From the NCBI RefSeq assembly GCF_037392515.1, contig NC_090288.1, forward strand, positions 54,793,673 through 54,857,672: 64,000 nt of DNA. The letters run 5' to 3'. The notes below the pieces were generated by a model. It was not told the DNA's origin. It saw only the letters and a list, made by a program, of their open reading frames with translations, and made no database searches. Position numbers and translations under genes: made by a program. The stretch is from Haliotis asinina (taxonomy: Eukaryota; Mollusca; Gastropoda; Lepetellida; Haliotidae). The stretch's first letter is position 1. Every line of letters starts with the position of its first letter. This document shows, one piece after another, positions 29,568 to 46,916 of this stretch.

Positions 29568-32500
29568 CTACTGGTACATGTAACTGGTGAATACCACTGA
29601 TATACACTGCTGTTGAATACTACTGACATACACTACTGGTAAATACTACTGATATACACTACTGGTAAATACTACTGATATACACTACTGGTAAATACTA
29701 CTGATATACACTACTGGTAAATACTACTGATGTACACTGCTCATGAATGCTACCGATATACACTACTGGTATATGTAACTGGTGAATACCACTGATATAC
29801 ACTACTGTTGAATTCTACTGATATACACAACTGGTAAATACTACTGACATACACTACTGTTAAATACTACTGATATACACTACTGGTAAATACTACTGAT
29901 ATACACTACTGGTAAATACTACTGATATACACTACTGGTGAATACTACTGATATACACTGCTGATGAATGCTACTGATATACACAACTGGTAAATACTAC
30001 TGACATACACAACTGGTAAATACTACTGATATACACTGCTGATGAATGCTACTGATATACACAACTGGTAAATACTACCGACATACACTACTGGTAAATA
30101 CTACTGATATACACTGCTGATGAATGCTACTGATATACACTACTGGTATATGTAACTGGTGAATACCACTGATATACACTACTGTTGAATACTACTGATA
30201 TACACAACTGGTAAATACTACTGACATACACTACTGTTAAATACTACTGATATACACTACTGGTAAATACTACTGATATACACTACTGGTAAATACTACT
30301 GATATACACTGCTGATGAATGCTACTGATATACACTACTGGTACATGTAACTGGTGAATACCACTGATATACACTGCTGTTGAATACTACTGACATACAC
30401 TACTGGTAAATACTACTGATATACACTACTGGTAAATACTACTGATATACACTACTGGTAAATACTACTGATATACACTACTGGTAAATACTACTGATGT
30501 ACACTACTGGTAAACACTACTGACATACACTGCTGATGAATGCTACTGACATACACTACTGGTAAATACTACTGATGTACACTGCTGATGAATGCTACTG
30601 ATATACACAACTGGTAAATACTACTGATATACACTACTGGTAAATACTACTGACATACACTGCTGATGAATGCTACTGATATACACAACTGGTAAATACT
30701 ACTGATATACACTACTGTTAAATACTAATGATGTACACTGCTGATGAATGCTACTGATGTACACAACTGGTAAATACTACTGATGTACATTGCTGATGAA
30801 TGCTACTGATATACACTACTGGTATATGTAACTGGTGAATACCACTGATATACACTGCTGTTGAATACTACTGACATACACTACTGGTAAATACTACTGA
30901 TATACACTACTGGTAAATACTACTGATATACACTACTGGTAAATACTACTGATGTACACTACTGGTAAATACTACTGATATACACTGCTGATGAATGCTA
31001 CTGACATACACTACTGGTAAATAGTACTGATATACACTGCTGATGAATGCTACTGATGTACACAACTGGTAAATACTACTGATATACACAACTGTTAATT
31101 ACTACTGATATACACTGCTGATGAATGCTACTGACATACACAACTGGTAAATGCTACTGATATACACTACTGTTAAATACTACTGATATACACTGCTGAT
31201 GAATGCTACTGATAAACACAACTGGTAAATACTACTGATATGCACTACTGGTAAATACTACTGATATACACTGCTGATGAATGCTACTGACATACACTAC
31301 TGGTATATGTAACTGGTGAATACCACTGATATACACTGCTGTTGAATACTACTGACATACACTACTGGTAAATACTACTGATATACACTACTGGTAAATA
31401 CTACTGACATACACTACTGGTAAATACTACTGATATACACAACTGGTAAATACTACTGATATACACTACTGGTAAATACTACTGATATACACTGCTGATG
31501 AATGCTACTGACATACACTACTGGTAAATACTACTGATATATACTGCTGATGAATGCTACTGATGTACACAACTGGTAAATACTACTGATATACACTACT
31601 GGTAAATACTACTGATATACACTACTGGTAAATACTACTGATATACACTACTGGTGAATACTACTGATATACACTGCTGATGAATGCTACTGATATACAC
31701 AACTGGTACATACTACTGACATACACAACTGGTAAATACTACTGATATACACTGCTGATGAATGCTACTGATATACACAACTGGTAAATACTACCGACAT
31801 ACACTACTGGTAAATACTACTGATATACACTGCTGATGAATGCTACTGATATACACTACTGGTATATGTAACTGGTGAATACCACTGATATACACTACTG
31901 TTGAATACTACTGATATACACAACTGGTAAATACTACTGACATACACTACTGTTAAATACTACTGATATACACTACTGGTAAATACTACTGATATACACT
32001 GCTGATGAATGCTACTGACATACACTACTGGTAAATACTACTGATATATACTGCTGATGAATGCTACTGATGTACACAACTGGTAAATACTACTGATGTA
32101 CACAACTGTTAAATATTACTGATATACACTGCTGATGAATGCTACTGATATACACAACTGGTAAATACTACTGACATACACAACTGGTAAATACTACTGA
32201 TATACACTGCTGATGAATGCTACTGATATACACAACTGGTAAATACTACTGACATACACTACTGGTAAATACTACTGATGTACACTGCTGATGAATGCTA
32301 CTGATACACACTACTGGTATATGTAACTGGTGAATACCACTGATATACACTACTGTTGAATACTACTGATATACACAACTGGTAAATACTACTGATATAC
32401 ACTACTGGTAAATACTACTGATATACACTACTGGTAAATACTACTGATATACACAACTGTTAAATACTACTGATGTACACTGCTGATGAATGCTACTGAT

Positions 32501-35500
32501 ATACACAACTGGTAAATACTACTGACATACACAACTGGTAAATACTACTGATATACACTGCTGATGAATGCTACTGATATACACAACTGGTAAATACTAC
32601 TGACATACACTACTGGTAAATACTACTGATGTACGCTGCTGATGAATGCTACTGATGTACACTACTGGTATATGTAACTGGTGAATACCACTGATATACA
32701 CTACTGTTGAATACTACTGATATACACAACTGGTAAATACTACTGACATACACTACTGTTAAATACTACTGATATACACTACTGGTAAATACTACTGATA
32801 TACACTACTGGTAAATACTACTGATATACACTACTGGTGAATACTACTGATATACACTGCTGATGAATGCTACTGATATACACAACTAGTACATACTACT
32901 GACATACACAACTGGTAAATACTACTGATATACACTGCTGATGAATGCTACTGATATACACAACTGGTAAATACTACCGACATACACTACTGGTAAATAC
33001 TACTGATATACACTGCTGATGAATGCTACTGATACACACTACTGGTATATGTAACTGGTGAATACCACTGATATACACTACTGTTGAATACTACTGATAT
33101 ACACAACTGGTAAATACTACTGACATACACTACTGTTAAATACTACTGATATACACTACTGGTAAATACTACTGATATACACTACTGTTAAATACTACTG
33201 ATATACACTGCTAATGAATGCTACTGACATACACTACTGGTATATGTAACTGGTGAATACCACTGATATACACTGCTGTTGAATACTACTGACATACACT
33301 ACTGTTAAATACTACTGATGTACACTACTGGTAAATACTACTGATGTACACTACTGGTAAATACTACTGATATACACTACTGGTAAATACTACTGATGTA
33401 CACTACTGGTAAATACTACTGATATACACTGCTGATGAATGCTACTGACATACACTACTGGTAAATACTACTGATGTACACTGCTGATGAATGCTACTGA
33501 TATACACAACTGGTAAATACTACTGATTTACACTACTGGTAAATACTACTGACATACACTGCTGAAGAATGCTACTGATATACACAACTGGTAAATACTT
33601 CTGATATACACTACTGTTAAATACTACCGATGTACACTGTTGATGAATGCTACTGATATACACAACTGGTAAATACTACTGATATACACTGCTGATGAAT
33701 GCTACTGATATACACTACTGGTATATGTAACTGGTGAATACCACTGATATACACTGCTGTTGAATACTACTGACATACACTACTGGTAAATACCACTGAT
33801 ATACACTACTGGTAAATACTACTGATATACACTACTGGTAAATACTACTGATATACACTACTGGTAAATACTACTGATATACACTGCTGATGAATGCTAC
33901 TGACATACACTACTGGTGAATAGTACTGATATACACTGCTGATGAATCCTACTGATATACACAACTGGTAAATACTACTGATATACACAACTGTTAAATA
34001 CTACTGATATACACTGCTGATGAATGCTACTGATATACACAACTGGTAAATACTACTGATGTACACTACTGTTAAATACTACTGATATACACTGCTGATG
34101 AATGCTACTGATATACACAACTGGTAAATACTACTGACATACACTACTGGTAAATACTACTGATATACACTGCTGATGAATGCTACTGATGTACACTACT
34201 GGTATATGTAACTGGTGAATACCACTGATATACACTGCTGTTGAATACTACTGACATACACTACTGGTAAATACTACTGATATACACTACTGGTAAATAC
34301 TACTGATATACACTACTGGTAAATACTACTGATATACACTACTGGTAAATACTACTGATATACACTACTGGTAAATACTACTGATATACACTGCTGATGA
34401 ATGCTACTGACATACACTACTGGTAAATACTACTGATATACACTGCTGATGAATGCTACTGATATACACAACTGGTAAATACTACTGATATACACAACTG
34501 TTAAATACTACTGATATACACTGCTGATGAATGCTACTGATATACACAACTGGTAAATACTACTGACATACACAACTGGTAAATGCTACTGATATACACT
34601 GCTGATGAATGCTACTGATGTACACAACTGGTAAATACTACTGACATACACTACTGGTAAATACTACTGATGTACACTGCTGATGAATGCTACTGATACA
34701 CACTACTGGTATATGTAACTGGTGAATACCACTGATATACACTACTGTTGAATACTACTGATATACACAACTGGTAAATACTACTGACATACACTACTGT
34801 TAAATACTACTGATATACACTACTGTTGAATACTACTGATATACACAACTGTTAAATACTACTGATGTACACTGCTGATGAATGCTACTGATATACACAA
34901 CTGGTAAATACTACTGACATACACAACTGGTAAATACTACTGATATACACTGCTGATGAATGCTACTGATATACACAACTGGTAAATACTACTGACATGC
35001 ACTACTGGTAAATACTACTGATGTACACTGCTGATGAATGCTACTGATATACACTACTGGTATATGTAACTGGTGAATACCACTGATATACACTACTGTT
35101 GAATACTACTGATATACACAACTGGTAAATACTACTGACATACACTACTGTTAAATACTACTGATATACACTACTGGTAAATACTACTGATATACACTAC
35201 TGGTAAATACTACTGATATACACTACTGGTGAATACTACTGATATACACTGCTGATGAATGCTACTGATGTACACAACTGGTAAATACTACTGACATACA
35301 AAACTGGTAAATACTACTGATATACACTGCTGATGAATGCTACTGATATACACAACTGGTAAATACTACTGACATACACAACTGGTAAATACTACTGATA
35401 TACACTGCTGATGAATGCTACTGATATACACAACTGGTAAATACTACCGACATACACTACTGGTAAATACTACTGATATACACTGCTGATGAATGCTACT

Positions 35501-38500
35501 GATATACACTACTGGTATATGTAACTGGTGAATACCACTGATATACACTACTGTTGAATACTACTGATATACACAACTGGTAAATACTACTGACATACAC
35601 TACTGTTAAATACTACTGATATACACTACTGGTAAATACTACTGATATACACTACTGGTAAATACTACTGATATACACTGCTGATGAATGCTACTGATAT
35701 ACACTACTGGTACATGTAACTGGTGAATACCACTGATATACACTGCTGTTGAATACTACTGACATACACTACTGGTAAATACTACTGATATACACTACTG
35801 GTAAATACTACTGATATACACTACTGGTAAATACTACTGATATACACTACTGGTAAATACTACTGATGTACACTACTGGTAAACACTACTGATATACACT
35901 GCTGATGAATGCTACTGACATACACTACTGGTAAATACTACTGATGTACACTGCTGATGAATGCTACTGATATACACAACTGGTAAATACTACTGATATA
36001 CACTACTGTTAAATACTACTGATATACACTGCTGATGAATGCTACTGATGTACACAACTGGTAAATACTACTGATATACACTGCTGATGAATGCTACTGA
36101 TATACACTACTGGTATATGTAACTGGTGAATACCACTGATATACACTGCTGTTGAATACTACTGACATACACTACTGGTAAATACTACTGATATACACTA
36201 CTGGTAAATACTACTGATATACACTACTGGTAAATACTGCTGATGTACACTACTGGTAAATACTACTGATATACACTGCTGATGAATGCTACTGACATAG
36301 ACTACTGGTAAATAGTACTGATATACACTGCTGATGAATGCTACTGATATACACAACTGGTAAATACTACTGATATACACAACTGTTAATTACTACTGAT
36401 ATACACTGCTGATGAATGCTACTAACATACACAAATGGTAAATACTACTGATATACACTACTGTTAAATACTACTGATATACACTGCTGATGAATGCTAC
36501 TGATAAACACAACTGGTAAATACTACTGATATACACTACTGGTAAATACTACTGATATACACTGCTGATGAATGCTACTGACATACACTACTGGTATATG
36601 TAACTGGTGAATACCACTGATATACACTGCTGTTGAATACTACTGACATACACTACTGGTAAATACTACTGATATACACTACTGGTAAATACTACTGATA
36701 TACACTACTGGTAAATACTACTGATATACACAACTGGTAAATACTACTGATATACACTACTGGTAAATACTACTGATATACACTGCTGATGAATGCTACT
36801 GACATACACTACTGGTAAATACTACTGATATATACTGCTGATGAATGCTACTGATGTACACAACTGGTAAATACTACTGATGTACACAACTGTTAAATAT
36901 TACTGATATACACTGCTGATGAATGCTACTGATATACACAACTGGTAAATACTACTGACATACACAACTGGTAAATACTACTGATATACACTGCTGATGA
37001 ATGCTACTGATATACACAACTGGTAAATACTACTGACATACACTACTGGTAAATACTACTGATATACACTGCTGATGAATGCTACTGATACACACTACTG
37101 GTATATGTAACTGGTGAATACCACTGATATACACTACTGTTGAATACTACTGATATACACAACTGGTAAATACTACTGACATACACTACTGTTAAATACT
37201 ACTGATATACACTACTGGTAAATACTACTGATATACACAACTGTTAAATACTACTGATGTACACTGCTGATGAATGCTACTGATATACACAACTGGTAAA
37301 TACTACTGACATACACAACTGGTAAATACTACTGATATACACTGCTGATGAATGCTACTGATATACACTGCTGGTAAATACTACTGACATACACTACTGG
37401 TAAATACTACTGATGTACACTGCTGATGAATGCTACTGATATACACTACTGGTATATGTAACTGGTGAATACCACTGATATACACTACTGTTGAATACTA
37501 CTGATATACACAACTGGTAAATACTACTGACATACACTACTGTTAAATACTACTGATATACACTACTGGTAAATACTACTGATATACACTACTGGTAAAT
37601 ACTACTGATATACACTACTGGTGAATACTACTGATATACACTGCTGATGAATGCTACTGATATACACAACTGGTACATACTACTGACATACACAACTGGT
37701 AAATACTACTGATATACACTGCTGATGAATGCTACTGATATACACAACTGGTAAATACTACCGACATACACTACTGGTAAATACTACTGATATACACTGC
37801 TGATGAATGCTACTGATATACACTACTGGTATATGTAACTGGTGAATACCACTGATATACACTACTGTTGAATACTACTGATATACACAACTGGTAAATA
37901 CTACTGACATACACTACTGTTAAATACTACTGATATACACTACTGGTAAATACTACTGATATACACTGCTGATGAATGCTACTGACATACACTACTGGTA
38001 AATACTACTGATATATACTGCTGATGAATGCTACTGATGTACACAACTGGTAAATACTACTGACATACACAACTGGTAAATACTACTGATATACACTGCT
38101 GATGAATGCTACTGATATACACAACTGGTAAATACTACTGACATACACTACTGGTAAATACTACTGATGTACACTGCTGATGAATGCTACTGACATACAC
38201 TACTGGTATATGTAACTGGTGAATACCACTGATATACACTACTGTTGAATACTACTGATATACACAACTGGTAAATACTACTGACATACACTACTGTTAA
38301 ATACTACTGATATACACTACTGGTAAATACTACTGACATACACTACTGGTAAATACTACTGATATACACTACTGGTGAATACTACTGATATACACCTGCT
38401 GATGAATGCTACTGATATACACAACTGGTAAATACTACTGACATACACAACTGGTAAATACTACTGATATACACTGCTGATGAATGGTACTGATATACAC

Positions 38501-41500
38501 AACTGGTAAATACTACCGACATACACTACTGGTAAATACTACTGATATACACTGCTGATGAATGCTACTGATATACACTACTGGTATGTGTAACTGGTGA
38601 ATACCACTGATATACACTACTGTTGAATACTACTGATATACAGAACTGGTAAATACTACTGACATACACTACTGTTAAATACTACTGATATACACTACTG
38701 GTAAATACTACTGATATACACTACTGTTAAATACTACTGATATACACTGCTGATGAATGCTACTGATATACACTACTGGTATATGTAACTGGTGAATACC
38801 ACTGATGTACACTGCTGTTGAATACTACTGACATACACTACTGGTAAATACTACTGATATACACTACTGGTAAATACTACTCATATACACTACTGGTAAA
38901 TACTACTGATATACACTACTGGTAAATACTACTGATGTACACTACTGGTAAATACTACTGATATACACTGCTGATGAATGCTACTGACATACACTACTGG
39001 TAAATACTACTGATGTACACTGCTGATGAATGCTACTGATATACACAACTGGTAAAAACTACTGATATACACTACTGGTAAATACTACTGACATACACTG
39101 CTGATGAATGCTACTGATATACACAACTGGTAAATACTACTGATATACACTACTGTTAAATACTACTGATGTACACTGCTGATGAATGCTACTGATATAC
39201 ACAACTGGTAAATACTACTGATATACACTGCTGATGAATGCTACTGATATACACTACTGGTATATGTAGCTGGTGAATACCACTGATATACACTGCTGTT
39301 GAATACTACTGACATACACTACTGGTAAATACTACTGATATCCACTACTGGTAAATACTACTGATATACACTACTGGTAAATACTACTGATGTACACTAC
39401 TGGTAAATACTACTGATGTACACTGCTGATGAATGCTACCGATATACACTACTAGTATATGTAACTGGTGAATACCACTGATATACACTACTGTTGAATT
39501 CTACTGATATACACAACTGGTAAATACTACTGACATACACTACTGTTAAATACTACTGATATACACTACTGGTAAATACTACTGATATACACTACTGGTA
39601 AATACTACTGATATACACTACTGGTGAATACTACTGATGTACACTGCTGATGAATGCTACTGATATACACAACTGGTAAATACTACTGACATACACAACT
39701 GGTAAATACTACTGATATACACTGCTGATGAATGCTACTGATATACACAACTGGTAAATACTACCGACATACACTACTGGTAAATACTACTGATATACAC
39801 TGCTGATGAATGCTACTGATATACACTACTGGTATATGTAACTGGTGAATACCACTCATATACACTACTGTTGAATACTACTGATATACACAACTGGTAA
39901 ATACTACTGACATACACTACTGTTAAATACTACTGATATACACTACTGGTAAATACTACTGATATACACTACTGGTAAATACTACTGATATACACTGCTG
40001 ATGAATGCTACTGATATACACTACTGGTACATGTAACTGGTGAATACCACTGATATACACTGCTGTTGAATACTACTGACATACACTACTGGTAAATACT
40101 ACTGATATACACTACTGGTAAATACTACTGATATACACTACTGGTAAATACTACTGATATACACTACTGGTAAATACTACTGATGTACACTACTGGTAAA
40201 CACTACTGATATACACTGCTGATGAATGCTACTGACATACACTACTGGTAAATACTACTGATGTACACTGCTGATGAATGCTACTGATATACACAACTGG
40301 TAAATACTACTGATACACACTACTGGTAAATACTACTGACATACACTGCTGATGAATGCTACTGATATACACAACTGGTAAATACTACTGATATACACTA
40401 CTGTTAAATACTACTGATGTACACTGCTGATGAATGCTACTGATGTACACAACTGGTAAATACTACTGATATACACTGCTGATGAATGCTACTGATATAC
40501 ACTACTGGTATATGTAACTGATGAATACCACTGATATACACTCCTGTTGAATACTACTGACATACACTACTGGTAAATACTACTGATATACACTACTGGT
40601 AAATACTACTGATATACACTACTGGTAAATACTACTGATGTACACTACTGGTAAATACTACTGATATACACTGCTGATGAATGCTACTGACATACACTAC
40701 TGGTAAATAGTACTGATATACACTGCTGATGAATGCTACTGATATACACAACTGGTAAATACTACTGATGTACACAACTGTTAATTACTACTGATATACA
40801 CTGCTGATGAATGCTACTGACATACACAACTGGTAAATACTACTGATATACACTACTGTTAAATACTACTGATATACACTGCTGATGAATGCTACTGATA
40901 AACACAACTGGTAAATACTACTGATATACACTACTGGTAAATACTACTGATATACACTGCTGATGAATGCTACTGACATACACTACTGGTATATGTAACT
41001 GGTGAATACCACTGATATACACTGCTGTTGAATACTACTGACATACACTACTGGTAAATACTAGTGATATACACTACTGGTAAATACTACTGATATACAC
41101 TACTGGTAAATACTACTGATATACACAACTGGTAAATACTACTGATATACACAACTGGTAAATACTACTGATATACACTGCTGATGAATGCTACTGACAT
41201 ACACTACTGGTAAATACTACTGATATATACTGCTGATGAATGCTACTGATGTACACAACTGGTAAATACTACTGATGTACACAACTGTTAAATATTACTG
41301 ATATACACTGCTGATGAATGCTACTGATATACACAACTGGTAAATACTACTGACATACACAACTGGTAAATACTACTGATGTACACTGCTGATGAATGCT
41401 ACTGATATACACAACTGGTAAATACTACTGACATACACTACTGGTAAATACTACTGATATACACTGCTGATGAATGCTACTGATACACACTACTGGTATA

Positions 41501-44500
41501 TGTAGCTGGTGAATACCACTGATATACACTACTGTTGAATACTACTGATATACACAACTGGTAAATACTACTGACATACACTACTGTTAAATACTACTGA
41601 TATACACTACTGGTAAATACTACTGATATACACAACTGTTAAATACTACTGATGTACACTGCTGATGAATGCTACTGATATACACAACTGGTAAATACTA
41701 CTGACATACACAACTGGTAAATACTACTGATATACACTGCTGATGAATGCTACTGATATACACAACTGGTAAATACTACTGACATACACTACTGGTAAAT
41801 ACTACTGATGTACACTGCTGATGAATGCTACTGATATACACTACTGGTATATGTAACTGGTGAATACCACTGATATACACTACTGTTGAATACTACTGAT
41901 ATACACAACTGGTAAATACTACTGACATACACTACTGTTAAATACTACTGATATACACTACTGGTAAATACTACTGATATACACTACTGGTAAATACTAC
42001 TGATATACACTACTGGTGAATACTACTGATATACACTGCTGATGAATGCTACTGATATACACAACTGGTACATACTACTGACATACACAACTGGTAAATA
42101 CTACTGATATACACTGCTGATGAATGCTACTGATATACACAACTGGTAAATACTACCGACATACACTACTGGTAAATACTACTGATATACACTGCTGATG
42201 AATGCTACTGATATACACTACTGGTATATGTAACTGGTGAATACCACTGATATACACTACTGTTGAATACTACTGATATACACAACTGGTAAATACTACT
42301 GACATACACTACTGTTAAATACTACTGATATACACTACTGGTAAATACTACTGATATACACTGCTGATGAATGCTACTGACATACACTACTGGTAAATAC
42401 TACTGATATATACTGCTGATGAATGCTACTGATGTACACAACTGGTAAACACTACTGATGTACACAACTGTTAAATATTACTGATATACACTGCTGATGA
42501 ATGCTACTGATATACACAACTGGTAAATACTACTGACATACACAACTGGTAAATACTACTGATATACACTGCTGATGAATGCTACTGATATACACAACTG
42601 GTAAATACTACTGACATACACTACTGGTAAATACTACTGATATACACTGCTGATGAATGCTACTTATACACACTACTGGTATATGTAGCTGGTGAATACC
42701 ACTGATATACACTACTGTTGAATACTACTGATATACACAACTGGTAAATACTACTGACATACACTACTGTTAAATACTACTGATATACACTACTGGTAAA
42801 TACTACTGATATACACAACTGTTAAATACTACTGATGTACACTGCTGATGAATGCTACTGATATACACAACTGGTAAATACTACTGACATACACAACTGG
42901 TAAATACTACTGATATACACTGCTGATGAATGCTACTGATATACACAACTGGTAAATACTACTGACATACACTACTGGTAAATACTACTGATGTACACTG
43001 CTGATGAATGCTACTGATATACACTACTGGTATATGTAACTGGTGAATACCACTGATATACACTACTGTTGAATACTACTGATATACACAACTGGTAAAT
43101 ACTACTGACATACACTACTGTTAAATACTACTGATATACACTACTGGTAAATACTACTGATATACACTACTGGTAAATACTACTGATATACACTACTGGT
43201 GAATACTACTGATATACACTGCTGATGAATGCTACTGATATACACAACTGGTACATACTACTGACATACACAACTGGTAAATACTACTGATATACACTGC
43301 TGATGAATGCTACTGATATACACAACTGGTAAATACTACCGACATACACTACTGGTAAATACTACTGATATACACTGCTGATGAATGCTACTGATACACA
43401 CTACTGGTATATGTAACTGGTGAATACCACTGATATACACTACTGTTGAATACTACTGATATACACAACTGGTAAATACTACTGACATACACTACTGTTA
43501 AATACTACTGATATACACTACTGGTAAATACTACTGATATACACTACTGTTTAATACTACTGATATACACTGCTGATGAATGCTACTGACATACACTACT
43601 GGTATATGTAACTGGTGAATACCACTGATATACACTGCTGTTGAATACTACTGACATACACTACTGTTAAATACTACTGATGTACACTACTGGTAAATAC
43701 TACTGATGTACACTACTGGTAAATACTACTGATATACACTACTGGTAAATACTACTGATGTACACTACTGTTGAATACTACTGATATACACAACTGGTAA
43801 ATACTACTGACATACACTACTGTTAAATACTACTGACATACACTACTGGTAAATACTACTGATATACACTACTGTTAAATACTACTGATATACACTGCTG
43901 ATGAATGCTACTGATATACACTACTGGTATATGTAACTGGTGAATACCACTGATATACACTGCTGTTGAATACTACTGACATACACTACTGGTAAATACT
44001 ACTGATATACACTACTGGTAAATACTACTGATATACACTACTGGTAAATACTACTGATATACACTACTGGTGAATACTACTGATATACACTACTGGTAAA
44101 TACTACTGATATACACTGCTGATGAATGCTACTGACATACACTACTGGTAAATACTACTGATGTACGCTGCTGATGAATGCTACTGATATACACAACTGG
44201 TAAATACTACTGATATACACTACTGGTAAATACTACTGACATACACTGCTGATGAATGCTACTGATATACACAACTGGTAAATACTACTGATATACACTA
44301 CTGGTAAATACTACTGATGTACACTGCTGATGAATGCTACTGATATACACAACTGGTAAATACTACTGATATACACTGCTGATGAATGCTACTGATATAC
44401 ACAACTGGTATATGTAACTGGTGAATACCACTGATATACACTGGTGTTGAATACTACTGACATACACTACTGGTAAATAATACTGATATACACTACTGGT

Positions 44501-46480
44501 AAATACTACTGATATACACTACTGGTAAATACTACTGATATACACTACTGGTAAATACTACTGATATACACTGCTGATGAATGCTACTGACATACACTAC
44601 TGGTAAATAGTACTGATATACACTGCTGATGAATGCTACTGATATACACAACTGGTAAATACTACTGATGTACACAACTGTTAAATACTACTGATATACA
44701 CTGCTGATGAATGCTACTGATATACACAACTGGTAAATACTACTGATATGCACAACTGTTAAATACTACTGATATACACTGCTGATGAATGCTACTGATA
44801 TACACACCTGGTAAATACTACTGATGTACACTACTGGTAAATACTACTGATATACACTGCTGATGAATGCCACTGATATACACTACTGGTATATGTAACT
44901 GGTGAATACCACTGATATACACTGCTGTTGAATACTACTGACATACACTACTGGTAAATACTACTGATATACACTACTGGTAAATACTACTGATATACAC
45001 TACTGGTAAATACTACTGATATACACTACTGGTAAATACTACTGATATACACTACTGGTAAATACTACTGATATACACTGCTGATGAATGCTACTGACAT
45101 ACACTACTGGTAAATACTACTGATATACACTGCTGATGAATGCTACTGATATACACAACTGGTAAATACTACTGATATACACAACTGTTAAATACTACTG
45201 ATATACACTGCTGATGAATGCTACTGATATACACAACTGGTAAACACTACTGACATACACAACTGGTAAATACTACTGATATACACTGCTGATGAATGCT
45301 ACTGATATACACAACTGGTAAATACTACTGACATACACTACTGGTAAATACTACTGATGTACACTGCTGATGAATGCTACTGATACACACTACTGGTATA
45401 TGTAACTGGTGAATACCACTGATATACACTACTGTTGAATACTACTGATATACACAACTGGTAAATACTACTGACATACACTACTGTTAAATACTACTGA
45501 TATACACTACTGGTAAATACTACTGATATACACAACTGTTAAATACTACTGATGTACACTGCTGATGAATGCTACTGATATACACAACTGGTAAATACTA
45601 CTGACATACACAACTGGTAAATACTACTGATATACACTGCTGATGAATGCTACTGATGTACACAACTGGTAAATACTACTGACATACACTACTGGTAAAT
45701 ACTACTGATGTACACTGCTGATGAATGCTACTGATATACACTACTGGTATATGTAACTGGTGAATACCACTGATATACACTACTGTTGAATACTACTGAT
45801 ATACACAACTGGTAAATACTACTGACATACACTACTGTTAAATACTACTGATATACACTACTGGTAAATACTACTGATATACACTACTGGTAAATACTGC
45901 TGACATACACTACTGGTGAATACTACTGATATACACTGCTGATGAATGCTACTGATATACACAACTGGTAAATACTACTGACATACACAACTGGTAAATA
46001 CTACTGATATACACTGCTGATGAATGCTACTGATATACACAACTGGTAAATACTACTGACATACACTACTGGTAAATACTACTGATATACACTGCTGATG
46101 AATGCTACTGATATACACTACTGGTATATGTAACTGGTGAATACCACTGATATACACTACTGTTGAATACTACTGATATACACAACTGGTAAATACTACT
46201 GACATACACTACTGTTAAATACTACTGATATACACTACTGGTAAATACTACTGATATACACTACTGGTAAATACTACTGGTATACACTACTGGTGAATAC
46301 TACTGATATACATTAAATACTACTGATATACATTGCTGGTGGATACTACTGATGTACACTACTGGTGAATACTACTGATATACATTAAATACTACTGATA
46401 TACATTGCTGGTGAATATTACTGATATACACTAGTGGTGAAAACTACTTATATATACCACTCGTCATTGCTACTGAGGAA

Positions 46481-46915
46481 ACTGTCTTTAAAACTGCGGG
46501 AGAAGACACCAGGCCATGAGTTTCTATAACAAACTATTGGTTTGACCAATGCGCCCTAACTGACACAGCGCTCACGAATATACTGCTGTCTGACGCCCAT
46601 GAACATAATTAATATGTTCAAATACAGGCCTTATACAGCACATGGCAACCCGTGAATAAGTTGTGTATATAGCAGGAGCTCCAGACATCCAGCAGTATGT
46701 GAGCGCTCGTTTGCTGCGCAACAGTTGAAGGGAGGTAACTCGGATACTCTTTGAATAGATGCAAGTGTTGCTCGTATATGTGCCAACAGTGCCATTCCAT
46801 TAACACCTAGAATCGATCCCCTCTATGTTTATCAGCACAGATCTTTATCAAACAAGTTGTCATCAGTACAGACTAAAAGTCTGTTAGTCATTGCTTCGAG
46901 GGACCCATGAAAATT
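46481..46915. other. Intergenic flank right of the satellite
   Basis: Unique-looking sequence directly after the last degenerate monomers. No gene recognised. Confidence 0.4.
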
Positions 46916-46916
46916 T

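Larger units (their letters stand above)
12418..46480 (+). repeat. 34-kb tandem satellite, 26-bp monomer with higher-order structure
   Basis: About 34 kb, roughly 1,300 units, of a 26-bp monomer made of two related 13-bp halves, CTACTGATATACA and CTACTGGTAAATA (10 of 13 positions match). Recurrent monomer types include versions with caactggtaaata, ctgctgatgaatg, ctactgttaaata and ctgctgttgaata. A 39-bp variant of three halves, containing tatatgtaactggtgaatac, occurs about 90 times and sets higher-order blocks. Both ends are degenerate and the interior is homogeneous. No frame is open for long, because 26 is not a multiple of 3 and TAA and TGA recur. The monomer is about 31% GC. The function is unknown. 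Confidence 0.97.

Noticed and set aside
36198-36380. 60-codon minus-strand frame inside the satellite
   Set aside because: It is only a repeat-driven frame (SSIYQ/SSVYQ repeats) in a 26-bp array. Neighbouring copies are interrupted.
12418-46480. CRISPR-like array or centromere claim
   Set aside because: There are no unique spacers between repeats, so it is not CRISPR. Centromere function cannot be shown from sequence alone.
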